Assembly: GCF_900104185.1 (NCBI RefSeq)
Contig: NZ_FNIZ01000004.1
Location: 1-64,000 of the forward strand
DNA length: 64,000 bases
Direction of reading: 5' to 3'
From: Halobacillus aidingensis
GTDB lineage: Bacteria > Bacillota > Bacilli > Bacillales > Halobacillaceae
Shown here: positions 23,938 through 32,777 of the stretch, piece after piece
Layout of the letters: the number at the start of each line of letters is the position of its first letter
Numbering within the stretch: position 1 is the stretch's first letter
Translations under genes and position numbers: made by a program
Notes under the pieces: generated by a model
Database searches by the model: none
Told to the model about the DNA's origin: nothing
What the model saw: only the letters and a program-made list of their open reading frames with translations

Positions 23938-26900
23938 TTATATCCCCTTGAAAGAAATCCGGTGGAACGGGTGCTGCTTCCATGGTTCCTCATGTTCACC
24001 TATAACAAAAAATGTTGGCCGAACAGCAGCTGCCTTTTGTGATGAAGCGGACCACTCGTGAACAGATTCCACGAGGAAAACGTCTTGGTTCATATACATT
24101 TCCGCCTGCTTCCGCGTTTGGGAGTGGATCATCATCAGGTGATCCTTTTTTCCATCCGAACCGATGACAACAGAAGGGCCGGATTCGAGCTCATACTCCT
24201 CTACCCCAGCGTAATACGTATGGAAAACCCCTTCCGTCGGGATTCGAGCATAGCATGAGGATAAGTTTTCATCCGGTTTCAAAAAGGCTTCCAGCGCTAT
24301 TTTCTCAGCAGCAAAAGTACGAGGAGCTCCCTGCTCGATTTCTGCATAAACGGCTACGACCGGCACTTCAGGTAATGTCAGGGCATATTGTTTCAAGGTC
24401 ACACCTTTCATCTTTTCATGTTCATGGAAGGTTGTAGCCATACAAATTCCCGTCCAATGATTGCCGTTATGATCTTCCTTCGACACGGATTCCACTTTCG
24501 TTTCTTCTTTCATCATCGAAAAAGGACTCACACCATCCATGACATAGCGCAGTCCTCCACCCCATGGGTTCCACCAGCTTCTCGGACCTGCTTCTGGATA
24601 CTGGTGATGAAGGAACTCGCGCCCTTGATGACAGAGGGAGTAGATTCCAGGAAAATAAGAAGACGAGGCTGTAAACGTTAATACACCGTTATCGACCGTC
24701 CAACGATCTTCTGCTTGGCTAACATTCACCTTTTGATCTCCCTGGACGAGCTGACAAGTCATGAAATCAGCGTTTCTCCCTTCAGAACGGAAGGTGCCAG
24801 TTAAAGTAGTGAGACCAGGACGCTCGTGGACGATCGGCACATCAATGGCGGTCACACCATCCTCACGCTTCACTTCTTTCCTATACGAATTTGCGTCATT
24901 TTCGATCGTCAAGGTTCCATACACATGCGGAGTCAGTAAAGACCGGAACGAATGCGTCACTTCATCCCCTGTTTTTGAGACAAACCCTTCTTTCGGTACC
25001 ACCTCAAACACTGGCTTCTCCGGAAGTGGATCCACCTCCCCTAAGACCATTTCACGCCAGTCGGACCAATGAGTGGTAACATTCACACCAATTTGGATCG
25101 GTCCGCGACAGATCTTTTGTCCTGAAGGAAGCTGGTCGAGGGGGTACTCAAAAGCGAAGCGCCAGTCATCTTTCCTCCCCGTTGCTTCTTTCGGCCACGC
25201 GATCCCGAACGTATCGCCAGCACGGTTTGTCGTATAAAGCCATCGTTCTGAAAGATCTTTATCACGCAAGTATTCCGTGTAAGGGATCAACGCTTCCGTA
25301 CCAATCACCACGCCGTCTTTTTCAGGGAGAGCGAGAGCTTTATATTTCGGAAAAACTGGCTGCAGCAAATGAAGATTTTTGTAATCATTACCCCCGTTAT
25401 TGATTAGCTCGTGATGGATCTCAACAAGCCCGTCGCCATAGATTTTGTAATAACTATTCAACACAATCCCCGGGAAGGCCTCAGACTCAAGGGAAGTTTT
25501 CACTACAAAAGCTTCCGCCAGCTCAATATACTCGACCGACGTCGCCATCTTTTTCGAAAATTCCTCACTGAACGGATGACCAAGCTTTGGAGTCATAAGA
25601 AGAAGTGGATCTTCTTTCGACCTGACCGATCCTACAGAAACCATATGATTTCTTTTCTCGATACACACATAATAAGGACCATTGTAGCCATACCATTCCG
25701 TATCGGTATCTCCACCAAATTTCCCACCGAATCCCGGAAAAGCAAGCGCAATCTTTGTACGGAAGGAAAAAGCACGGCCATCCTCTGTACGTCCATCGAC
25801 TTCCACTTCCTCATTCAAAAATCCATTCATCAACAATTCAACAGAAACCGGAATGGTGGCACGCCCTTTGCCTTCCACCTCGACCTCCACCGATGATTGC
25901 GACCACTCGACTACTTTTTGGTGAGGGCACTTGATCGTCCATACTGTTTTTTCTTCCATACGGCTTTCCACATCCAAATAAAGCGTGCCCTTTTGCCGCG
26001 GGCGCCAATATTTTTGAACCGTACGGACATCCACCTTCCCTGCTTGGAGAGGAAAAACACCCGTTCTCAATGGAAGGCGTCTGCCATTGATCGTGATATC
26101 CGCTCCGATGACAGGGTGGGTTTTCCATGGGCTTGGCTCTTGGTCCGGTACATGAACTTGGACGCTGGATGAAGTACTCCATTCGGACTCTACCATTGTC
26201 TCTTCATTCAAATCTTCGTTTACAAGTGATGAGGAATTTCCAGACAATGATACTTCGAGACCCTCGCTCGTAAAATTCTCTACCCGATAGATTACAGGGT
26301 AATCTTTGTTTTCCAAAAGTTTAAAATCAGGCACTTCCATCTCTACCCGCCAGTCATTCGTTTCAATGAGAGAGATGCCACGCCCAGTACGTTCGAACTG
26401 AACCCGCACAAACTCGTCTTCTGCTTCCCAGCGATATTCATAAAAAGTGAAACCTTTTTCTTTCCTTCCATCAGGCTTGATTTCAATCGGCCTCATACTT
26501 GTCGAGTACCAATCATGCTTATCAAAAAAAGGTCTCAACGCTTCAATTTGAAGCACCTGTGGCATGAAGTTCATCAGATGAGTCGCATCATCCCGATCCT
26601 CCCAGAAAAAGCCGCACTTTTTATAAAGCGGCACCGCCTTCGTATTTCCCGGCCATGTAAAAAGATCAAGACGCGGCCAACCATATTCGACCGTTTGATC
26701 TATGGCTTGAAGCAGCAATTTTTTTCCGATCTTCAACCCGTGATATCCTGGATGCACATTTAAAAGCGGAATATAAAGAGCTCCTGTATCTTCCTTATAC
26801 TCCGAAAGTCCACAATAACCGACAACTTCCTCGTCAACTACAGCAAGAAACAAATGAAGATTCGTAGATTCCGCTTCCTTTTCCACGACGTCCTCTGCCG

Positions 26901-27015
26901 TCGTGACAACCGCATCACCACCCCAGTTATCACGGCTCTCATTCCACATTTTCGCTACCCCTGCTGCATACTTTTCTTCATACTCTACAATGCTCACGCG
27001 CTCTATTGTCTTCAT
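23938..27015 (-). CDS. GNAT acetyltransferase fused to ~870-aa beta-rich region
   Basis: A 1025-residue protein. Residues 1-150 form a GNAT domain (LNVHPGYHGLKIGKKLL carries the acetyl-CoA loop; LYKKCGF is the final motif). The remaining 870 residues are strand-rich, with many aromatic residues and segments such as YYKIYGDGLVEIHHELIN and WWNPWGGGLRY that recall galactose-mutarotase-like or glycoside-hydrolase accessory folds. No signal peptide is present, so it is cytoplasmic. The fusion suggests acetylation of a carbohydrate or glycoconjugate, an inference. The start is ATG 27015 after TTGGAGGAAA. It is the first gene of an operon with the amidohydrolase. Confidence 0.8.
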   Translation of the reverse strand: MKTIERVSIVEYEEKYAAGVAKMWNESRDNWGGDAVVTTAEDVVEKEAESTNLHLFLAVVDEEVVGYCGLSEYKEDTGALYIPLLNVHPGYHGLKIGKKLLLQAIDQTVEYGWPRLDLFTWPGNTKAVPLYKKCGFFWEDRDDATHLMNFMPQVLQIEALRPFFDKHDWYSTSMRPIEIKPDGRKEKGFTFYEYRWEAEDEFVRVQFERTGRGISLIETNDWRVEMEVPDFKLLENKDYPVIYRVENFTSEGLEVSLSGNSSSLVNEDLNEETMVESEWSTSSSVQVHVPDQEPSPWKTHPVIGADITINGRRLPLRTGVFPLQAGKVDVRTVQKYWRPRQKGTLYLDVESRMEEKTVWTIKCPHQKVVEWSQSSVEVEVEGKGRATIPVSVELLMNGFLNEEVEVDGRTEDGRAFSFRTKIALAFPGFGGKFGGDTDTEWYGYNGPYYVCIEKRNHMVSVGSVRSKEDPLLLMTPKLGHPFSEEFSKKMATSVEYIELAEAFVVKTSLESEAFPGIVLNSYYKIYGDGLVEIHHELINNGGNDYKNLHLLQPVFPKYKALALPEKDGVVIGTEALIPYTEYLRDKDLSERWLYTTNRAGDTFGIAWPKEATGRKDDWRFAFEYPLDQLPSGQKICRGPIQIGVNVTTHWSDWREMVLGEVDPLPEKPVFEVVPKEGFVSKTGDEVTHSFRSLLTPHVYGTLTIENDANSYRKEVKREDGVTAIDVPIVHERPGLTTLTGTFRSEGRNADFMTCQLVQGDQKVNVSQAEDRWTVDNGVLTFTASSSYFPGIYSLCHQGREFLHHQYPEAGPRSWWNPWGGGLRYVMDGVSPFSMMKEETKVESVSKEDHNGNHWTGICMATTFHEHEKMKGVTLKQYALTLPEVPVVAVYAEIEQGAPRTFAAEKIALEAFLKPDENLSSCYARIPTEGVFHTYYAGVEEYELESGPSVVIGSDGKKDHLMMIHSQTRKQAEMYMNQDVFLVESVHEWSASSQKAAAVRPTFFVIGEHEEPWKQHPFHRISFKGI

Positions 27016-27118
27016 AGCATTTCCTCCAACATATGTAATGGAAAATACTTGCTCACTCACAGTTTATGAGTTTATGACTAGGAAGTAAAGAATATTCAAA
27101 CAAATCTATATCGCGCAA

Positions 27119-27190
27119 CGACCTAACGCTGGGTAATACCGCCCTAACTCAAGGGAATAGCGACCTAACGCTGAAAATTAACGTCCTATC
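27119..27190 (-). repeat. 4-unit degenerate array, 21-bp period
   Basis: CCTAAC at 27122, 27143 and 27164 and CCTATC at 27185, exactly 21 bp apart. On the minus strand the word reads G[AC]GTTAGG, the same as in the array at 21397-21501. The array lies between the start of the GNAT-fusion gene and the terminator of tcyC, both on the minus strand. Confidence 0.8.
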
Positions 27191-27209
27191 AAGATACTGA
27201 AAATTCCTC

Positions 27210-27246
27210 AAAAAAAAAAAAAAAGCCAGGCAGAATCGCCTGACTT
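27210..27246 (-). terminator. Intrinsic terminator of tcyABC with 15-T run
   Basis: Stem AGTCAGGC / GCCTGGCT followed by an uninterrupted run of 15 T on the minus strand (A15 at 27210-27224). Such a long homopolymer is a slippage-prone site. Confidence 0.88.
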
Positions 27247-27983
27247 TACTTTCGTATTCGATTCAAAAACTGCTGGGTACGCGGTTCTTTCGTCTGTTGG
27301 AAAATCTGTTCAGGGGTCCCCTCTTCGACAACTTTTCCCTGATCCATGAAAATGACCCGGTCGGCCACTTCTTCCGCAAAGCTCATTTCATGGGTGACAA
27401 CGACCATCGTCATCCCTTCTTCCGCAAGTTCTTTCATGACATCAAGGACATCACCGACGAGCTCAGGGTCAAGAGCTGAAGTGGGTTCATCGAACAAAAT
27501 GACTTCCACTCCCGTCGCGAGAGCACGGGCAATGCCGACACGCTGTTGCTGTCCTCCTGAGAGTTGATGAGGATAAGCGTCAAGCTTCTCACCAAGGCCG
27601 ACCTTCGTTAAGATATCCTTCGCTCGTTCACGTGCTTTCGCTTTGGATATCTTTTGGACGGTCACAGGACCTTCCATCACATTTTCCAGTGCGGTGAAAT
27701 GCGGGAAAAGGTTATGGTTCTGAAACACCATCCCGGTCTGTTTTCTGAATTCGACGATTTGCTTTTTCTTCAGTGGTTTGGAAAAATCCATCGATTGCTT
27801 ACCAATGGTAATTTCCCCTTCTTCCGGCGTTTCCAGAATGTTTAATGTGCGGAGCAGCGTTGTTTTCCCAGAACCCGAGGGGCCGATCACAACGACCACT
27901 TCCCCGCGCGCGACATCCATATGAATGTTTTTCAGTACGTGCAAATCTCCAAAGTATTTATTGAGGTCTTTGACAGTAATCAT
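27246..27983 (-). CDS. tcyC: Cystine ABC transporter ATP-binding protein
   Basis: A 245-residue polar-amino-acid ABC ATPase driving import of L-cystine. Walker [10 protein letters not shown], signature [15 protein letters not shown] and Walker [13 protein letters not shown] are intact. Specific stretches ([28 protein letters not shown]) closely follow B. subtilis TcyC as I remember it, which with the partner genes supports the symbol. It is the last gene of tcyABC, starting 12 bp after tcyB, with GGAGGCTGC upstream. It acts at the inner face of the membrane. Confidence 0.88.
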   Translation of the reverse strand: MITVKDLNKYFGDLHVLKNIHMDVARGEVVVVIGPSGSGKTTLLRTLNILETPEEGEITIGKQSMDFSKPLKKKQIVEFRKQTGMVFQNHNLFPHFTALENVMEGPVTVQKISKAKARERAKDILTKVGLGEKLDAYPHQLSGGQQQRVGIARALATGVEVILFDEPTSALDPELVGDVLDVMKELAEEGMTMVVVTHEMSFAEEVADRVIFMDQGKVVEEGTPEQIFQQTKEPRTQQFLNRIRK

Positions 27984-27995
27984 AGCAGCAGCCTC

Positions 27996-28694
27996 CTATT
28001 TTGCGACATATTGATCCAGCCTGTTTTCTACACGATCCTGCACGAAGGAAAGACCGATACAAATGATCCAGTAAATCACTGCCGCTTCCGTATAGACAAG
28101 CAGAAAATGATAGTTCGTTGCCGCGATTTCCTGTGCTTTACGGAACATTTCCGTGTACGTAATCGTCGATGCCAACGATGTATCTTTAATCAAGCCGATG
28201 AAGGAATTCGACAATGGCGGAATCGATACTCTCGTCGCTTGAGGCAGAACGACACGGCGTAACGCCTGCAAGTTCGTCATACCGATCGAGTGAGAGGCTT
28301 CCCACTGTCCTTTAGGTATCGACAAAATGGCCGCACGAATAATCTCAGAATTGTAAGCTCCCATATTCAACGAAAAACCGATGATGGCAGAATACAACGG
28401 GTTGATCGTCACTCCAACAGACGGGAGCCCGAAAAAGATGATAAACAATTGCACAAGCAAAGGTGTACCGCGAATGATCGACACATAAACGCGTGCTATC
28501 CATTGAAGGACTTTCATGTTGGAAAGCCTCATAAGAGCTGTAATCACAGCTAAAACCAAACCGATGGCAAAGGTAATCAGCGTCAGCGGAATTGTATAGT
28601 AGAAAGCCCCTTTCACCAAAGGGAGAAAAGAGCTCACAATAATATCGATATACTTTTCCATTTCAGGGTCTGTAAAGATATTACTTAGATACAT
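27996..28694 (-). CDS. tcyB: Cystine ABC transporter permease
   Basis: A 232-residue integral membrane permease of the His/Gln/cystine importer family, with about five membrane helices and the EAA loop at GQWEASHSIGMTNLQALRRV that docks to the ATPase. The start was set at ATG 28694, which overlaps the end of tcyA by 14 bases with GGTGAAG before it; a later in-frame ATG at 28661 has no ribosome site. The middle gene of tcyABC. Confidence 0.87.
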   Translation of the reverse strand: MYLSNIFTDPEMEKYIDIIVSSFLPLVKGAFYYTIPLTLITFAIGLVLAVITALMRLSNMKVLQWIARVYVSIIRGTPLLVQLFIIFFGLPSVGVTINPLYSAIIGFSLNMGAYNSEIIRAAILSIPKGQWEASHSIGMTNLQALRRVVLPQATRVSIPPLSNSFIGLIKDTSLASTITYTEMFRKAQEIAATNYHFLLVYTEAAVIYWIICIGLSFVQDRVENRLDQYVAK

Positions 28695-29508
28695 CTTCAC
28701 CAAACCACTTCTCGGAAATTTCAAGGTATGTGCCATCGTCCTTCATTTCTTGAAGCGCTTCATTGACTGCTTTCACAAGATCTTCATTACCTTGACGGAA
28801 AAGCAGTCCACTTTGAGAAGCATCATCTTGACGTGCAGCGATCTTGACTGGTGCCTCCTCACGGTTGTTCAAATAGTCAAGTACAGACAAACGGTCGTTG
28901 ACAGTCGCCTCCACACGTTTGGTGGCAAGCAGCTGCATTGATTCATTGAATCCCTCAACACTAGTAATTTCTGCTCCATTTTCACGGGCAATGTCCGCGT
29001 AATTACTTGTCATCGATTGGGCAGCATTCACACCTTCCAAATCTTCAAAGCTTCCAATGGATTCGTTATCTTTGTGGGTGACAATGACCGCTGAAGACTG
29101 GATGTAAGGATTAGAAAAAGAGTATTCTTCCTGGCGTTCTTCTGTAATTCCAACCTGGTTGGCAACCATATCAAAACGTTCCGCATTCAGACCAGCAAAC
29201 ATTGAATCCCACTTCGTTTCATTAAACACAGGCTTGACTCCAAGACGATCGGCCACTTCCCGTGCAATCTCTACGTCAAAACCAGTCAATTTATCATTTT
29301 CATCGTGGAAGGTGTACGGACGATACGTTCCTTCTGTACCGATCACCAATTCTCCACTTTCTTGAATTTGTTCAAGCAAGGTCTGCTCAGACTCGCCAGA
29401 CTCATTCCCTTCATCTGAAGAAGTCTGATCATTTTCCTCACTGCTCCCGCAAGCAGCGAGAACCACCACTAAAAAACCTATAAATAAAAGCAAAAAGAAC
29501 TTTTTCAT
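28681..29508 (-). CDS. tcyA: Cystine-binding lipoprotein
   Basis: A 275-residue extracellular solute-binding lipoprotein. The signal peptide MKKFFLLLFIGFLVVVLAAC ends in a lipobox with Cys20. The mature part has family 3 solute-binding features (GTEGTYRPYTFHDE, GFDVEIAREVADRLG, KWDSMFAGLNAERFD, AQSMTSNY) and ends WFGEDVSK, the same ending I recall for B. subtilis TcyA. It captures cystine for TcyBC. The start follows AAGGAGG at 29508. First gene of the operon; a good sigma-A promoter lies upstream. Confidence 0.9.
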   Translation of the reverse strand: MKKFFLLLFIGFLVVVLAACGSSEENDQTSSDEGNESGESEQTLLEQIQESGELVIGTEGTYRPYTFHDENDKLTGFDVEIAREVADRLGVKPVFNETKWDSMFAGLNAERFDMVANQVGITEERQEEYSFSNPYIQSSAVIVTHKDNESIGSFEDLEGVNAAQSMTSNYADIARENGAEITSVEGFNESMQLLATKRVEATVNDRLSVLDYLNNREEAPVKIAARQDDASQSGLLFRQGNEDLVKAVNEALQEMKDDGTYLEISEKWFGEDVSK

Positions 29509-29560
29509 ATCAGGAACCTCCTTAAAACCAAGTAATTTTATATGTTTTATTGCTTTTATG

Positions 29561-29589
29561 ATATTAAAGGATAAAGGGAGGGTTGTCAA
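29561..29589 (-). promoter_or_regulatory. Sigma-A promoter of tcyABC
   Basis: On the minus strand, -35 TTGACA (29584-29589), 17-bp spacer, -10 TAATAT (29561-29566). I saw no convincing operator or riboswitch in the leader. Confidence 0.75.
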
Positions 29590-29648
29590 CATCGAAATCT
29601 TGACATAAAAAAAGGTGTGACAATTCATTATTTCTAATTACCCAGACA

Positions 29649-29685
29649 TTAAAAAACCTGACAAACAAATGTCAGGTTTTCATTT
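29649..29685 (-). terminator. Intrinsic terminator of the DUF3231 gene
   Basis: AACCTGACA / TGTCAGGTT hairpin with T6 on the minus strand, directly after the gene. Confidence 0.85.
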
Positions 29686-29687
29686 CT

Positions 29688-30674
29688 CTAATGTTTAATG
29701 GTTTGTGGCGGCTCTTCCATCCACCCATGCTTAATCATGATTTTAGCTCCATCATGGGCATACTCAAAAACATCCTTCATAAAAACGCTCAATTTCACAG
29801 GTAGATCATTCCGCAAACTGAAAGCTGTCCCTAAAGAGTTCCCGCCAAGTGAAAAACTACAAAACAAGCTAACACAATACATCATAAGCTTATCTGAAAA
29901 CGGCGGAATTTTGGAAGTCGTAAAATTCCCGCCTGCTGTTGAAGGCACTTGAAGGTCATTTTGTAAAAACACTTCACTCATTTCCTTGACCAGCCCCTTA
30001 GCTAATTCCCCACCTTTGTGAAAATAATTGCTTACCTCTTGATAAGTGGCGCATTGAGCAAATCCAAAAATCATCTGCATACCCGTTACATTGGATTCGA
30101 TTGAATGGTGGATATGGGCGATTTCGACTGTGTTCAGCGCCCGTTTTCCTTTTATAGGATTGAACATGCCTAAATAATTTGTCCCTTTCGCATGCTCCAC
30201 CTGCTTTTGCACGGCTACATAAGGAGATTTTGGAAGATAACCTTTGGTCAATAAAAATTGAGTACAGTCGTCATAGCATTTTTGAGTAATCTGGGTCAGC
30301 TCCTGATACAACAACGTGACATCCTGACGATAAGACATGGTTAAATTCAGTGTGTGCATCCCCATGGTGATTTCTTCCACCAAACGCAAGAACATAATGT
30401 CAAAACCATTATCGAAAAGCTTCGGGACACCTTTATTCACATCTTCTTTTGTAAAACCGATGGGAACAGGCAAGTCTTCTGCCCGATACATGGATTCGAT
30501 TTTCCCTACATACGGCTGCATGGTTGATCTTAAATTCGTCATAATTTGTTTCGCTTCAGGATCGTCCGCTTGTTCTATGAAATATTCAAGCATCGTAAGA
30601 ATCATCGTCTTCTGCTGATAAGTCATCCATAAAACTCCGATTTCAGACGAGGATAAACGAGGGCTTTCCGGCAT
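29688..30674 (-). CDS. DUF3231 family protein
   Basis: A 328-residue helical protein made of two similar halves, each beginning with a segment of the type SSEIGVLWMTYQQKTM or TVEIAHIHHSIESN, followed by ferritin-like helices. DUF3231 proteins are common in Bacillaceae, often in several copies, and are of unknown function; some are spore-associated. No metal site is certain. The start was placed at ATG 30674 after TTGGAGGAG; an ATG nine codons earlier lacks a ribosome site. Monocistronic. Confidence 0.82.
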   Translation of the reverse strand: MPESPRLSSSEIGVLWMTYQQKTMILTMLEYFIEQADDPEAKQIMTNLRSTMQPYVGKIESMYRAEDLPVPIGFTKEDVNKGVPKLFDNGFDIMFLRLVEEITMGMHTLNLTMSYRQDVTLLYQELTQITQKCYDDCTQFLLTKGYLPKSPYVAVQKQVEHAKGTNYLGMFNPIKGKRALNTVEIAHIHHSIESNVTGMQMIFGFAQCATYQEVSNYFHKGGELAKGLVKEMSEVFLQNDLQVPSTAGGNFTTSKIPPFSDKLMMYCVSLFCSFSLGGNSLGTAFSLRNDLPVKLSVFMKDVFEYAHDGAKIMIKHGWMEEPPQTIKH

Positions 30675-30843
30675 TTTGAACTCCTCCAATTTGGATTGCA
30701 TTCAGTCATTCACTGCAATATCCGTGCTTTTTCCTTAGTCTTTTCAAACTGGTCTAATTCATTCATGCATAAAGGTAAAAAGTAAGACATAAGGAGAGGA
30801 TTGTTGGAGAAATTAAGAAGGAACCATAAGGAGGATGATGATT

Positions 30844-31017
30844 ATGAGTAAAAATAGTGAAAGCAGGAAGAAAAACAACCCTAAAGGCAGAGACCGCGGA
30901 TCTGCTAATCAGAAGCTGCAGGCAGCTCTCGAGGGACGCAACAAAGATGACGATCATTTATCCGCAGCGTATATGAACAACAATACGGCAGCTGTTGATG
31001 TGAACGAAGAACAATAA
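30844..31017 (+). CDS. Small hydrophilic protein, 57 aa
   Basis: A 57-residue, highly charged, probably disordered protein (SRKKNNPKGRDRGSANQKLQ, then an acidic tail). A very strong ribosome site AAGGAGGATGATG precedes ATG 30844. The composition resembles that of minor small acid-soluble spore proteins, and a gamma-type spore protein gene lies convergent just beyond, but I see no diagnostic motif. Reality of the gene is supported by the ribosome site and a downstream terminator. Confidence 0.6.
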   Translation: MSKNSESRKKNNPKGRDRGSANQKLQAALEGRNKDDDHLSAAYMNNNTAAVDVNEEQ

Positions 31018-31108
31018 GAACAAATGCTTAGGACGTTGGAGCTGGATGTCGCTCCACAGGGCAATATGTCCACAGTTACAGCTCAAAATGCTATCACTTC
31101 CTAGACCC

Positions 31109-31146
31109 AAGGAAAAGGCCTGCCCATCAACGGGCAGGCCTTTATT
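31109..31146. terminator. Bidirectional terminator
   Basis: Perfect hairpin AAAGGCCTGCCC / GGGCAGGCCTTT between convergent small genes. Confidence 0.85.
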
Positions 31147-31151
31147 TATCA

Positions 31152-31295
31152 TCACTTTTGGTTTTGTTTACGTGCAAGCATTTCTTTCACCTGATTGTAG
31201 GAAAGACCTGATTGTCCATTTCTCCGTTTCACTTCACTCACATTCGTGCCAGAGCTTGCAAACACATCTTTTCCAGGATTGTTCGATATGTTCAT
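31152..31295 (-). CDS. Gamma-type small acid-soluble spore protein, 47 aa
   Basis: A 47-residue protein missed by length cut-offs: it starts MNISNNPGKDVFASSG, then TNVSEVKRRNGQSGLSYNQV and a basic tail. The FASxxTNVxEVxxxNxQSG segment matches the repeat unit of gamma-type SASP (SspE family), here as a single unit. These proteins are an amino-acid reserve made in the forespore and degraded at germination by GPR. A strong ribosome site CCAGGAGGTGA precedes the ATG. A forespore (sigma-G) promoter would be expected; I could not confirm one. Confidence 0.75.
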   Translation of the reverse strand: MNISNNPGKDVFASSGTNVSEVKRRNGQSGLSYNQVKEMLARKQNQK

Positions 31296-31338
31296 TCGAA
31301 TCACCTCCTGGTCTTACTTTTCGCTCTTTTGGTTTGCT

Positions 31339-31803
31339 TTATCCTTCGAGCTTTGCAGAAAAATATCCGAGAGCTGCTCCAAGAATAGCCCCGCCAAGCA
31401 CTTCAATCGGCTGATGACCGAGAAGCTCCTTCAATTCTTTATCACGCTCAACAAATTCAGAGCTCGGAAAATCACCAGAAATCGCGGCAAAGTTATCTTC
31501 GAGATCATTGACCAATTGCGCGATTTCACCTGTATGACGCCTGATTCCTTGAGCATCATACATAACGATCACACCGAAGATCGCTGCGAGAGCTGTTTCC
31601 GTATGACGTGATCCCTTGTTGGCAGCGATATAAGTCGCAAGCGCCGAAACTCCAGCCGAGTGGGAGCTCGGCATTCCACCTGTTGTCGCTACCTGCTTCA
31701 CATCCCATTCTCCAGACACTTTTTTATGAGTAATAATTTTTAAGGCTTGTGCAATTCCAATTGCCGATAGGGCTGTAATGACCCCTCGATTCATCTTATC
31801 CAT
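31339..31803 (-). CDS. yuiD: YuiD family (DUF212) membrane protein
   Basis: A 154-residue membrane protein of the divergent PAP2/DUF212 family, similar in size and sequence to B. subtilis YuiD. GGMPSSHSAGVSALATYIA carries the phosphatase-like PSSHS motif, and the GHQPIEVLGGAILGA segment is near the C-terminus. The family is related to acid phosphatases of the PAP2 fold, but activity is untested. The start ATG follows CTGGAGGGTC. Monocistronic and divergent from the DUF5995 gene. Confidence 0.85.
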   Translation of the reverse strand: MDKMNRGVITALSAIGIAQALKIITHKKVSGEWDVKQVATTGGMPSSHSAGVSALATYIAANKGSRHTETALAAIFGVIVMYDAQGIRRHTGEIAQLVNDLEDNFAAISGDFPSSEFVERDKELKELLGHQPIEVLGGAILGAALGYFSAKLEG

Positions 31804-31949
31804 TTTTGACCCTCCAGTTCATCAACATCTTTATATGTTCATACCCTTTGTGTTTGGTTTTATTCAGAAGAATGTAAGAATCATACGTACTCACTTCCGA
31901 GAATAAGGTGCTATAATAGATATAAATGACTACTTGGGAGGGTGGGCCT

Positions 31950-32729
31950 TTGAGAACGGTACAAAGCTCTGTAGAAGAGTCGCAAACCCTGGACCTTGTC
32001 ATCCTTCAAATGGAAGAACGTTTGAAAACATTGGAAGAACACAAGGATTTCAACAGCGTCTTTCAACGGGTTTATCTTTTAATGACGAAAGAAATGCAAA
32101 AAAGGCTGGCTGCTGACTTCTTTACCGATCCTATTTGGATGGAACGCTTGCTGATCCACTTTGCTGACCGTTATTTCCAAGCCATGGACAATCTCCAATC
32201 AGAAAAAGAAGATTCGAGATGCTGGACACTTGCCTTTCGTATGGCCGAACAAAAACAAACGTTTGTTTTGCAGGATGCCCTTCTCGGCATCAATGCCCAC
32301 ATCAACTACGACCTTCCCTTAGCCCTTCACCACATCATTTCAAAAGAAAAAATATGGCCGGATTCCCGTCTTATGCTGCACCGCCGGAAAGATCACGAAC
32401 GAATCAATGATGTTCTCGCTGAGCTTGTAGACATCGTCCAGGATGAACTTTCCGCTCATTATGCCCGCTTCATTAAATGGATGGACCGACTGCTGCGACG
32501 GCACGACGAAAAACTTTCCTCGTTTTTCCTTAGCCACTGCAGGACGAATGTATGGTACAACACCGAACTTCTCCTGAACACGACAAGCCTTGAACAATTC
32601 AAGAAAGAGCAACAGCGCATCGACCAGGAAGTGCATCGTATCGGAATTGAAATCGCCACCTTCCATTCCCGTCGCTTTTCTTTTACGAAGCATTTTGTTC
32701 CCTTATCAAGAAAATACAAATGGTTTTAA
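31950..32729 (+). CDS. DUF5995 family protein
   Basis: A 259-residue soluble helical protein. The central segment with LLGINAHINYDLPLAL is the hallmark of DUF5995 proteins, whose function is unknown. Many conserved His and Asp residues (FADRYFQAM, HYARFIKWMD) could bind metal. The start was placed at TTG 31950, seven nt after GGGAGGG; the upstream ATG at 31926 lacks a ribosome site and would put the ribosome site within the coding region. Monocistronic with a terminator. Confidence 0.78.
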   Translation: MRTVQSSVEESQTLDLVILQMEERLKTLEEHKDFNSVFQRVYLLMTKEMQKRLAADFFTDPIWMERLLIHFADRYFQAMDNLQSEKEDSRCWTLAFRMAEQKQTFVLQDALLGINAHINYDLPLALHHIISKEKIWPDSRLMLHRRKDHERINDVLAELVDIVQDELSAHYARFIKWMDRLLRRHDEKLSSFFLSHCRTNVWYNTELLLNTTSLEQFKKEQQRIDQEVHRIGIEIATFHSRRFSFTKHFVPLSRKYKWF

Positions 32730-32730
32730 T

Positions 32731-32771
32731 TAAAAAAGCTGACAGGCTCCTCTTCCGCCTGTCAGCCTTAT
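32731..32771. terminator. Bidirectional terminator
   Basis: GCTGACAGGC / GCCTGTCAGC hairpin between convergent genes, with A6 on the left and a weak T-run on the right. Confidence 0.82.
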
Positions 32772-32777
32772 TCATGA

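Noticed and set aside
31796-32002. 68-aa minus-strand frame upstream of yuiD
   Set aside because: No ribosome site; it overlaps the promoter region and the start of the DUF5995 gene.
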